This document shows positions 19,301-27,600 of a DNA stretch of 64,000 nucleotides, in pieces. Under the pieces are notes generated by a model. The model was given only the letters and a program-made list of their open reading frames with translations. It was not told the DNA's origin and searched no databases. Each line of letters opens with the position of its first letter. The stretch's first letter is position 1. Source of the stretch: Xanthomonas citri pv. mangiferaeindicae (GTDB taxonomy: Bacteria; Pseudomonadota; Gammaproteobacteria; Xanthomonadales; Xanthomonadaceae); contig CP016836.1 of assembly GCA_002240395.1 (NCBI GenBank), positions 2,232,001-2,296,000 of the forward strand, read 5' to 3'. The translations under genes were made by a program, and so were the position numbers.

Positions 19301-20152
19301 AGCGGCTCGGAGTCGGCGGGGTATCGCCAGTCCTGGGGCCGTCTGGTCAGCATCGATCGCAGCCTCAAGCAAGGCGGCGATGCGACGCCGAGCAGCCGCG
19401 GTCGCCAGAACGGCCTGCAGATCGGCTCCGATGTGTGGGCCGGCGGCAACTGGCACGTGGGTGCGTACTTCGGCACGTTGGCCGGCGAAATGCAGGTCGA
19501 GGGTTCCGCCCGTGGCAGCAGCAATCTCGCTGTCGGCCGCACCGATCTCGACAGCAAGTTCGTGGGTCTGTACGGGACGTACGAGGGCGAGAACGGTTTC
19601 TACGTCGACACGGTGCTGCAGGGCGGACGCCTGCGCTACAAGCTCGTGCCCACGGCCAGCGACATGGTGTCGGGCAAGGGCGACAGCCGGACGGTGTCGG
19701 TGGAAATCGGCCAGGCGTTCCCGATCGGGCGCGACTGGCAGATCGAGCCGCAGCTGCAGCTGATGCACCAGCGCCTGAGCAACGACGACGTGCAGATCGC
19801 CAACGCCCTGGTCCAGCAGGACACGGCCGACAGCCTGACCGCGCGCGTGGGCGTGCGGCTGAAGGGCGAGTTCGAGACCGGCGCCGGGCTGCTGCAGCCG
19901 TACACGCGAGTGAACTACTACCGCACGCGTTCCGATCAGGACGTGTCGCGCTTCATCGGCCCGTCGGCGACGGCGGACATCGTGACCCCGACCGGCGGCC
20001 GCAGCAGCGAGGCGGCCATGGGCATGACCTTGTCGGTCAACAGGGAAGTGAGCCTGTTCGGCGAGGTCAGCAAGCTGTGGGCGCATGGCGACCAGAGCCG
20101 CAGCCGCAGCGATGACCTGTCGGCAAGTGTGGGCGTGAAGGTGGGTTGGTGA
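13376..20152 (+). CDS. Giant classical autotransporter 1 (type Va)
   Basis: A 2258-residue surface protein. The N-terminus [18 protein letters not shown] is an extended signal peptide region of the same kind as in the TAA; cleavage is likely near AAYA/ADYTV. The passenger opens with a Gly-rich beta-helix-like part (about residues 60-450) that differs between the three paralogues, then passenger-associated repeats ([20 protein letters not shown] type, about 68 residues each) and two copies of a roughly 400-residue module containing LNFWDG-AGGRNDG and DNWTDADG. The C-terminal autotransporter barrel (about the last 300 residues, from [14 protein letters not shown]) ends in VGVKVGW. Thr, Ser, Gly and Asn dominate the passenger, while Cys and Lys are scarce. 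It directly follows the glycosyltransferase operon. Confidence 0.93.
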   Translation: MNRIYALRWNASIRRWVVTSELAKRTRPATGASAGSGRTIGAAVLSMGLLGAGLPAAYAADYTVANEAELRNALDEAAADGDAESTITLTANIAMADVTPLPAMPKPVVLNTGTFVLSELPTTGNIPGRTLTVGSGSLFVIGSITGGNAATVTTNSPAGGAGITVPTGSVLENRGAITGGRGGGRNFAESPAISGTGGAGAAITGGSFVNTASGVLTGGAGGQLNMQNSANSQLYVTAGGAGGAGIVVSGGGSLNNAGLIVGGVGASPSNRANAQVAFGGNGGTGARLTAGSHVNSGTIRGGQGAVGYNYGSSGHGVAGIGVELLGGASLVNTSSGSIVGENGRAGGGGNTGTGRPGAAGVTVTDSRFENLGTVEGGRTGISSGSGIGGSGISGSNAYVINDGILLGGLDINGTSRGIGLAFLGGTNTLELRSNSAITGNVGAFGANDTLALGGSVNASFNAAEIGPSAKYRRFGKFSKIGTSTWTLTGTNTTTTPWTLTQGVLAVSADGALGATAGALTFNGGTLRVDGTAFSTTTRAMQVTSAGGAFDIADAANTLTLGQVLAGDGAIAKRGAGTLVYAGNNTYTGGTAIEAGTLQLGNGGTAGAVAGNIVNNAALVVNRSNAATLAGTISGSGTVTQSGAGTTTLTGTNSYTGATNVTAGTLLVNGDQRLATGATSVASGATIGGAGTLGGDVAVASGATLAPGATAGAPGTLTIAGDLSLADGAVLNYQFGQAGTVGGPLNDLTAVEGDLVLDGTLNATASPGGTFGGGLYRVISYNGALTDNGLALGTGLDPATFNVQTSVAKQVNLINTAGLSLNFWDGDAGGRNDGFIDGGNGTWQARTAGGDDNWTDADGSINATYSDGAFAVFAGTGGTVDVDNDAGAVTASGMQFATNGYVVQGDALTLVEDGTNGATLRVGDGTTAGAGYTATIDAVLQGDTEVTKTDAGTLVLGADNTYVGGTTIEGGTLQLGHGGTTGSVLGNIANDGALVINRSNAATLAGTISGTGEVTQAGTGTTTFTANNTYTGGTTISAGTLQLGNGGTTGGLVGDVVNNGALIVNRSNAVAMAGTISGSGKVTQAGTGTTTLTADNTYTGGTTISGGTLQLGNGGTTGGVVGNIVNNGALVIDRSNAVAMAGVISGSGTVTQDGTGTTTLSGANTYTGATTVASGTLLVNGSQRGATGATSVATGATIGGSGVIGGDVAVASGATLAPGATAGAPGTLTIAGDLSLADGSLLDYQFGQAGVVGGPLNDLTLVEGDLVLDGTLNVTQSAGGAFGGGLYRVIGYNGSLTNNGLALGADLDPATFNVQTSVANQVNLVNTAGLSLNFWDGEAGGRNDGMITGGDGTWQARAQDSNDNWTDADGAINAAYSDGAFAIFAGKGGTVDVDNSLGAVTASGLQFAADGYVVQGDAITLIDEAADGTVIRVGDGTTAGAGFTATIDSVLEGDTGLVKTDAGTLVLGGANTYTGGTTVTGGAVAISNDANLGAATGGVTLDGGTLRALADLDSDRAIAAQAGGATLDTQAHAVTLGGAIDGPGALTKAGTGTLTLTADNGYAGGTTISAGTLQLGNGGTTGHIVGDIVNNGTLAIDRSDAVTLAGAMSGTGHLTQMGAGTTVLTGANTHTGGTTIAAGTLQVGDGGTTGSLAGDIVNNADLVMNRSDETMLTGVISGTGHLTQAGTGTTVLVGDNTYTGGTTISAGTLQVGNGGDTGSLIGNVDNGGTLAFDRAGTTRFDGTITGAGRVVQTGPGAVLFGNANIYAGVTEVASGSLQAGMANAFSANSRHDVVKGGMLDLAGYDQTVGGLRNSGIVSLMGATPGTTLTVRGDYVGDGGVLRMSTTLEDSSSPTDRLVIDGGAVSGRTLIELTNRQGLGAQTTGDGIELVRAINGATTTAQTTKDGFALVGEYVDAGAYEYRLHAADAAGLGENWYLRSTNRGEVPLFASLSGQLRTSSAGMLGNLHQRMGDATMGSGSESAGYRQSWGRLVSIDRSLKQGGDATPSSRGRQNGLQIGSDVWAGGNWHVGAYFGTLAGEMQVEGSARGSSNLAVGRTDLDSKFVGLYGTYEGENGFYVDTVLQGGRLRYKLVPTASDMVSGKGDSRTVSVEIGQAFPIGRDWQIEPQLQLMHQRLSNDDVQIANALVQQDTADSLTARVGVRLKGEFETGAGLLQPYTRVNYYRTRSDQDVSRFIGPSATADIVTPTGGRSSEAAMGMTLSVNREVSLFGEVSKLWAHGDQSRSRSDDLSASVGVKVGW
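15126..18700 (+). repeat. Passenger-associated transport repeats in autotransporter 1
   Basis: Coding repeats of about 204 bases (68 codons), marked by AACACCTA(C/T)ACCGG. Examples start at 16250, 16454, 16658 and 16862, exactly 204 bases apart, and a second series runs from about 18049. The units encode parallel beta-helix rungs. The same units occur in the other two autotransporters (about 23380-26950 and 29770-32190), so the DNA offers long homologous tracts for recombination between genes. Confidence 0.85.
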
Positions 20153-20158
20153 GGCACC

Positions 20159-20189
20159 GCGGGCACGGCGGATTGGCCGCCGTGCCCGC
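20159..20189 (+). terminator. Strong hairpin after autotransporter 1
   Basis: Perfect 13-bp stem GCGGGCACGGCGG/CCGCCGTGCCCGC with loop ATTGG, starting seven bases after the stop codon. It lacks a T run, as often in high-GC genomes. Confidence 0.6.
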
Positions 20190-20228
20190 ATCGCGCCCGA
20201 TGCACTAGACCCAGACATCGGGCTTGTC

Positions 20229-20258
20229 AGGCACGCGCGGCGGTCGCCGCGCGTGCCT
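20229..20258 (+). terminator. Second hairpin between autotransporter 1 and the EAL gene
   Basis: Inverted repeat AGGCACGCGCGGCG/CGCCGCGCGTGCCT with a two-base centre. Together with the hairpin 40 bases upstream it probably separates transcription of autotransporter 1 from the downstream EAL-like gene. No clear promoter is visible between it and 20313. Confidence 0.45.
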
Positions 20259-20312
20259 CCATCGTCTGTCGTGGATGCGGCCATCGCTGGCCGCAGGTAA
20301 GGAGGCTGGTCC

Positions 20313-21533
20313 ATGTCGTGTGCGGTCGATCCCCGCGCTGCGGGGCGAATGCAGGATGTCTGGCTGTTGGTCACCCTGCGCAATTACGGTCAACTCAACG
20401 CCACCTTCGGCCCGGCGGCCGGCTATGGCGCGGATGGCATCGCGCCCAGCGTGCTGCGCGCATTGAGTTGGATCTGCGCCCTGCAGGGCGCGTTCATCGA
20501 ATGGGTCGGACCGGACCGGCTGATTGTCCGGCTCGATTTCTCGGGTCCCGAGCTCAGCGAACAGGAAAAGCGTCAGCTGGTCGAGGACTGGCTGGTCCTG
20601 CTCAACCGCCGTTACGTGCTCGAGGACGACACCGAGGTCATGCCGGCGGTGTCGGTGCGATTGATCGAGGAGGTCTCCAATCTCGGCCCAGGCGCCGAAG
20701 GCGAGGCCGTGCTATTGCAGGACCTGACCTGGCAGGCGGACTACCGGCGCGACATCGCGCTGGCGGTCGCACTGCACGACCAGTTGGACAAGGGCAATAT
20801 CGAGGTCGCCAGATCGACTATCGTGCCCGGCGACGATCCCGACTGCGTCATCTATCACGAGCTGGTGCTGCAGCTATCTGCAGCATCGCCCTTTCCGGCG
20901 AGTGACCTGCCGTTGTGGCTCTCGGCGCTGCAGCGGCTGGGCATGACGCGTCTGCTCGATCACACGCTGTTGCACACGGCGCTCGATCAGCTTGTCGCCG
21001 ATCCCGAGCTCACGCTTGCCTGCAGCATCTCGCTGCAGAGCGCGGCCTGCGACCTGTGGTGGAGCTCGCTGTTCGAGCGCTTGCAGGCCGACCCGCAACT
21101 CGCAACCCGGCTGGTGGTGCAGATCGCAATGCCCGTGCCGGTGCTCGACACCGCGCCAGCGGAGGCGTTCTGCCAGCGCCTGCGCGATGCCGGGTGCTCG
21201 ATCGCGTTCGATGGCTTCGGCAGCGGCCGCTGTAATCTGGATTTTCTGCTTGCGGTCAAACCCGCGATCGTCTGCATCGGCGAGCACCATGCCTATCTCG
21301 ATGCGCGCAAGGAAAGCCCGGACATCTGGAGCGACGAAGTCATCGATGCGCTGCAGGCGCTGTGCCGGGCCGCGATTCCGCACGTGGTGATCATCGAGCG
21401 GCGCGAAGCCACCAAGGCGGCGATGCATGCCGTGGACGGCAACTGGTCGCTCTATCGCGGACGCGCGGGCCAGCACCGCGCCAACGGACAACTGCGTTCC
21501 CGAGACCGCGCCCTGCAACGCGTTGCGTGCTGA
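20313..21533 (+). CDS. Degenerate EAL-domain protein, probable non-catalytic regulator
   Basis: A 406-residue protein with TAAGGAGG just upstream of the ATG. Residues 1-135 may be a vestigial GGDEF-like domain. From about residue 145 the order of an EAL domain can be followed: YHELVLQL replaces the ELLLRL motif, SISLQS replaces the N-containing V-N-x-S strand, FDGFGSGRCNLDFL replaces DDFGTG-SSL-YL, VCIGEHHA replaces the K-containing LKID, and VVIIERREAT replaces the AEGVE loop. Most metal-binding and catalytic residues are therefore missing, so it should not hydrolyse c-di-GMP; it may bind it or bind a partner protein. Its place between two giant autotransporters suggests a role in their expression or display. 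Confidence 0.7.
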   Translation: MSCAVDPRAAGRMQDVWLLVTLRNYGQLNATFGPAAGYGADGIAPSVLRALSWICALQGAFIEWVGPDRLIVRLDFSGPELSEQEKRQLVEDWLVLLNRRYVLEDDTEVMPAVSVRLIEEVSNLGPGAEGEAVLLQDLTWQADYRRDIALAVALHDQLDKGNIEVARSTIVPGDDPDCVIYHELVLQLSAASPFPASDLPLWLSALQRLGMTRLLDHTLLHTALDQLVADPELTLACSISLQSAACDLWWSSLFERLQADPQLATRLVVQIAMPVPVLDTAPAEAFCQRLRDAGCSIAFDGFGSGRCNLDFLLAVKPAIVCIGEHHAYLDARKESPDIWSDEVIDALQALCRAAIPHVVIIERREATKAAMHAVDGNWSLYRGRAGQHRANGQLRSRDRALQRVAC

Positions 21534-21563
21534 TTCCAGCCCGTCGCTCCAGCGGCTGACCCA

Positions 21564-21590
21564 CCTCCCCCTTTCTCTCCCTCTCCCCCC
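21564..21590 (+). promoter_or_regulatory. Pure pyrimidine tract upstream of autotransporter 2
   Basis: Twenty-seven consecutive pyrimidines, including runs of C5 and C6, 57 bases before the autotransporter 2 start. Tracts of this kind can slip in replication or be unstructured landing sites in the transcript. No -10/-35 pair is evident around it. Confidence 0.35.
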
Positions 21591-21646
21591 GTTCCTCGGT
21601 GCTGTTCACCCCACGGCTGCAACGCCCATCTTTAAGGACATACCTC

Positions 21647-24600
21647 ATGAACCGCATCTACGCACTTTGCTGGAACGCGTCCATTTCCCGTTGGGTCGTC
21701 ACGAGTGAACTGGCCAGGCGCAGCCGTCCGGCCGCCGGCACGTCCGCAACGCGGCGCCGCACGATTGGGACCACCGTATTGTCGATGGGCATGCTCTGGG
21801 CCGGGCTGCCGGCGGCCTATGCCGCCGACTACACCGTGGCCAATGAGGTGGAACTGCGCAATGCGCTGGAGGAGGCTGCGGCCGACGGCGACGCGGAGTC
21901 GACGATCACGTTGACCGCGAACATCGTGATGAGCGATGTCACGCCGTTGCCGGCAACGCCCAAACCGGTGGTGCTCGACACCGGCACATTCCTGATCTCC
22001 CACCCGGCGACGACAGGCAATACAACGGGCCGCACGTTGACGGTGGGCAGCGGGCCGCTGGTCATCGCCGGCCGCGTTGCCGGCGGCAATACCGCGACGA
22101 CCGGCAGCAGCGCGAGGGGCGGCGCCGGCGTCACCGCGTCCGGCGCGTCCCTCAAGAACCGCGGCAACGTCGCCGGTGGGCGGGGTGGCGGTCAGGTCGC
22201 GGGCCAGACGGGTGTCACCGCAGGGCCTGGCGGTGCCGGCTACGCGTTGACGCAAAGCGACTTCGTCAACACAGCCTCGGGCGTGGTGACCGGCGGCGCT
22301 GGTGGCTCGGTGAACATTCAGTTCATCGATCTGACGAATTCCGGCGCAGTCGGCGGTGCAGGCGGCGCCGGCCTCGCCTTAACTGCGGGCCGGATGGACA
22401 ACGCCGGGACGCTCATGGGCGGCCAGGGTGGAGGCTTCACCAACTACACCGCGGATGCCGACAACCAGTTCGGCGGTGCGGGTGGTGTCGGCGCTGCGCT
22501 GACCGGCGGCACGCATCGCAATCGCGGCCTCATCCAGGGTGGGCTGGCCGGCGTCGGGGCGAACATCGGCAGCGGCGGCACCGGCATCGCCGGTGTAGGT
22601 GCGGATCTGGCAGGTGACGCCGTTCTGGTGAACGAGGCGGCGGGCCGGATCGTCGGTGCCGATGGCTACGTGAGCACGACCCCGACGGTGGCAGGCGGTG
22701 GCGGCATCGGCGTGCGCTTGACCGGGTCCCGGTTCGAGAACCTGGGCACGGTGACCGGCGGAAACACCGGGGCGCGAACCGGAACCGCCAACGGCGGCGT
22801 TGCGATCAGCGGTTCCAATGCATACGTGGTCAACGACGGCGCGGTGATCGCGGGCCTGGATGCGAACGCCACGACCCGCAGCAATGCGCTGGCGTTCCTG
22901 GGCGGCACCAATACGCTGGAGCTGCGTTCGAACAGTGCGATCACCGGCAACGTACGCGCATTCGGTGCCAGCGACACCCTGGCGCTCGGCGGGTCGGTCA
23001 ATGCCAGCTTCGATGCCGCCGAGATCGGGCCTAGCGCGAAGTACATCCGCTTCGGTCGATTCGAAAAGATCGGCACCAGCACCTGGACGCTGACCGGCAC
23101 TAATACGACGACGACACCGTGGACGTTGACCCAGGGTGTGCTGGCGGCCTCCGTCGATGGCGCACTCGGCGCAACCGCGGGCGCGCTGACCTTCAACGGC
23201 GGCACGCTGCGGGTGGACGGTGCCGCGTTCAACACCACCACTCGTGCGATGCAGGTCACCGCTGCCGGCGGTGCGTTCGACATCGCCGATGCGGCCAATA
23301 CCTTTACGGTGAGCCAAGCACTGACAGGTGACGGTGCCATCGCCAAGCGCGGTGCCGGCACGCTGGTCTACACTGGCAGCAACACCTATGCCGGTGGCAC
23401 GACCATCGAGGCCGGCACGCTGCAACTGGGCGACGGCGGCACAGCGGGTGCGGTCGCCGGCAACATCGTCAACAACGCCGCACTGGTGGTAAATCGCAGT
23501 AACGCCGTGGCGCTTGGCGGGGTGATCTCCGGCAGCGGTACCGTGACGCAGTCGGGCTCGGGTATCACCACTCTTGCCGGTGCCAACAGCTACACCGGCG
23601 CGACCAACGTCACCGCCGGCACGCTGCTGGTCAATGGCGACCAGCGCCTGGCGACCGGTGCGACCAGTGTCGCCAGCGGCGCAACGATCGGCGGTGCCGG
23701 CACGCTGGGCGGCGATGTCGCCGTTACCAGCGGCGCAACACTCGCGCCGGGTGTGGCCGCGGGTGCGCCCGGCACACTGACCATTGCCGGCGATCTGTCG
23801 CTGGCCGATGGCGCGGTGCTGGACTACCAGTTCGGCCAGGCCGGCACGGTCGGTGGTCCGCTCAACGATCTGGCCATCGTGGAAGGCGACCTGACGTTAA
23901 ATGGCACCTTGAACGCGACCGCCTCGCCAGGCGGCACCTTCGGTGGCGGCCTGTATCGCGTCATCAGCTACAACGGCAACCTCACCAACAATGGGCTGAC
24001 ACTGGGCACCGGGCTCGACCCGGCGACGTTCAACGTGCAGACCTCGGTGGCCAGGCAGGTCAACCTGGTCAATACCGCTGGGCTGAGTCTGAACTTCTGG
24101 GACGGCAAGGCAGGTGGTCGCAACGATGGTTTCATCGATGGCGGCGACGGCTCCTGGCAGGCGCGTACCGCTGGCGGCGACGACAACTGGACCGACGCCG
24201 ATGGCGCGATCAACGCGACCTATTCGGATGGCGCCTTTGCGATTTTTGCAGGCACCGCCGGCACAGTGAACGTGAATAACGATGCTGGCGCGGTGACTGC
24301 GGGCGGCCTGCAGTTCGCGACCAATGGCTATGTGGTGCAGGGCGATGCGCTGACGCTGGTCGAGGAGGTGCCGGAGAGCGCAATGATCCGTGCGCTGGGC
24401 GGAGCGACAGTTCGCGTCGGCGATGGTACGGCGGCCGGTGTCGACTACACCGCGACGATCAATGCGGTGCTGCAAGGCGATGCGGCGGTGACAAAGACCG
24501 ATGCCGGCACCCTGGTGCTGGGTGCCGACAATACGTACGCAGGTGGGACGACGATCGAGGACGGCACTCTGCAGTTGGGCAATGGCGGCGCCACGGGCAG

Positions 24601-27600
24601 TGTGCTCGGCGACATCGCCAACGAAGGCACGTTGGTGCTCGACCGCAGCAATGCCGTTGTGATGGCGAACACCATCTCCGGCACCGGTGAGGTCACCCAG
24701 GCCGGAACCGGCGCGACGACGTTCACCGCCAACAACACCTACACCGGTGGCACGACGATCTCGGCCGGTACGCTGCAGTTGGGTAACGGCGGCACGACCG
24801 GCGGCTTGGTCGGTGATGTGGTCAACAACGGCGCCTTGGTGATCGACCGCAGCAACGCCGTTGCGATGGGGGGCACGATTTCGGGCAGCGGCAAGGTGAC
24901 CCAGGCGGGCACCGGCACCACGACGCTGACCGCCGACAACACCTACACCGGCGGTACCACGATCTCCGGCGGCACGCTGCAGCTGGGCAATGGCGGTGCG
25001 ACCGGTGGCGTCGTCGGCAACATCGCCAACGACGGTGCGCTGGTGATCGACCGCAGCAATGCGGTGGCGATGAACGGCGTGATTTCCGGGGCGGGCACGG
25101 TGACCCAGGATGGGACCGGGACCACCACGTTGTCTGGTGCCAACACCTACACCGGCGCGACCACTGTTGCCAGCGGCACGTTGCTGGTCAACGGCAACCA
25201 GCGCGGTGCGACCGGTGCGACCAGCGTCGCCAGCGGCGCGACGATCGGCGGTTCTGGCGTGATTGGCGGTGATGTCGCGGTGGCCAGTGGCGCGACCCTG
25301 GCGCCGGGCGCCACGGCCGGAGCGCCGGGCACGCTGACCATTGCCGGCGACCTGTCGCTGGCCGATGGCAGCCTCCTGGATTACCAGTTCGGCCAGGCCG
25401 GTGTCGTGGGCGGTCCGCTCAACGACCTGACCCTGGTCGAGGGCGACTTGGTGCTGGACGGCACCTTGAACGTCACCCAGTCGGCCGGCGGTGCGTTTGG
25501 CGGCGGTCTGTACCGCGTGATCGGCTACAACGGCAGCCTGACCAACAACGGCCTGGCCCTTGGTGCCGATCTCGACCCGGCGACGTTCAACGTGCAGACC
25601 TCGGTTGCGAACCAGGTCAACCTGGTCAACACCGCCGGGCTGAGTCTGAACTTCTGGGACGGTGAGGCCGGCGGCCGCAACGACGGCATGATCACCGGTG
25701 GTGACGGCACCTGGCAGGCACGCGCGCAGGACAGCAACGACAACTGGACGGACGCCGACGGTGCGATCAACGCCGCGTACTCCGATGGCGCGTTCGCGAT
25801 CTTCGCCGGCAAGGGCGGTACCGTCGATGTGGACAACAGCCTCGGTGCAGTGACCGCCAGCGGCCTGCAGTTCGCAGCCGATGGTTACGTGGTCCAAGGC
25901 GATGCGATCACGCTGGTTGACGATGCGGCGGACGGCACCGTGATTCGCGTGGGTGACGGTACGACCGCGGGTGCAGGATTCACGGCCACCATCGATTCGG
26001 TGCTGCAGGGCGACACCGGCCTGGTCAAGACCGATGCCGGCACGCTGCTGCTCGGGGGTGCCAATACCTACACCGGTGGCACGACGGTGACCGGCGGTGC
26101 AGTGGCAATCTCCGAGGACGCCAACCTCGGTGCGGCCACCGCGGGGGTGACCCTTGACGGCGGCACGCTGCGAGCGCTGGCGGATCTGGACAGCGATCGT
26201 GCGATCGCCGCTCAAGCCGGCGGCGCGACAGTCGACACGCAGGCCCACGCGGTGACGCTGGGTGGTGCGATCGATGGCGCGGGGGCACTGACCAAGGCCG
26301 GCACCGGCACGCTGACGCTGACCGCCGACAACGGCTACGCCGGCGGCACGACGATCTCGGCCGGCACGCTGCAGCTCGGTGACGGCGGGACCAGCGGTCA
26401 TATCGTCGGCGACATCGTCAACAACGGCACGCTGGCGGTGAATCGTTCCGATGCGGTGACGCTGGCCGGTGCGATGTCGGGCACGGGTCACCTGACTCAG
26501 GCCGGTACCGGCACCACAGTGCTGACCGGTGCCAACACCCACACCGGTGGCACGACGATTGCAGCGGGGACGCTGCAGGTCGGCGACGGCGGCACCACGG
26601 GCAGCCTGGCGGGCGACATCGTCAACAACGCGGACCTGGTGATGAACCGCTCCGACGAGACGATGCTGACCGGTGTGATTTCCGGTACCGGGCATCTGAC
26701 CCAGGCGGGGACCGGTACCACCGTGTTGGTCGGCGACAACACCTACACCGGTGGCACGACGATTTCCGCGGGTAAATTGCAGGTCGGCAATGGCGGTGAT
26801 ACCGGCAGCCTGATCGGCAATGTCGAGAATGCGGGCACGCTGGCTTTTGATCGTGCAGGCACGACCTGCTTCGACGGCACCATCACCGGTGCAGGCCGCG
26901 TGGTGCAGACTGGTCCGGGTGCGGTGCTGTTCGGCAATGCCAACACCTACGCCGGTGTGACCGAGGTGGCCTCGGGTTCGCTGCAGGCCGCCATGGCGAA
27001 TGCCTTCAGTGCCAACTCGCGGCATGACGTGGTCAAGGGCGGCACGCTGGACCTGGCTGGTTACGACCAGACCGTCGGCGGCCTGCGCAACAGTGGCATC
27101 GTGTCGCTGATGGGCGCGACCCCGGGCACCACGCTGACGGTGCGTGGCGACTACGTCGGCGACGGCGGCACGCTGCGGATGAGCACGACGCTGGAGGATT
27201 CGTCCAGCCCGACCGACCGCCTGGTGATCGATGGCGGTGCCGTGAGCGGCCGCACGCTGATCGAACTGACCAACCGCCAAGGCCTCGGTGCACAAACCAC
27301 GGGTGATGGCATCGAACTGGTGCGCGCGATCAATGGCGCCACGACCACAGCACAGACGACCAAGGACGGCTTTGCGCTGGTCGGTGAGTACGTCGACGCC
27401 GGTGCCTATGAGTACCGCCTGCACGCGGCCGATGCTGCGGGTCTGGGCGAGAACTGGTACCTGCGCTCGACCAACCGTGGCGAAGTGCCGCTGTTCGCCT
27501 CGCTCAGCGGTCAGCTGCGTGAATCGTCGGCTGGCATGCTCGGCAACCTGCACCAGCGCATGGGCGACGCGACGATGGGCAGCGGCTCGGAGTCGGCCGG

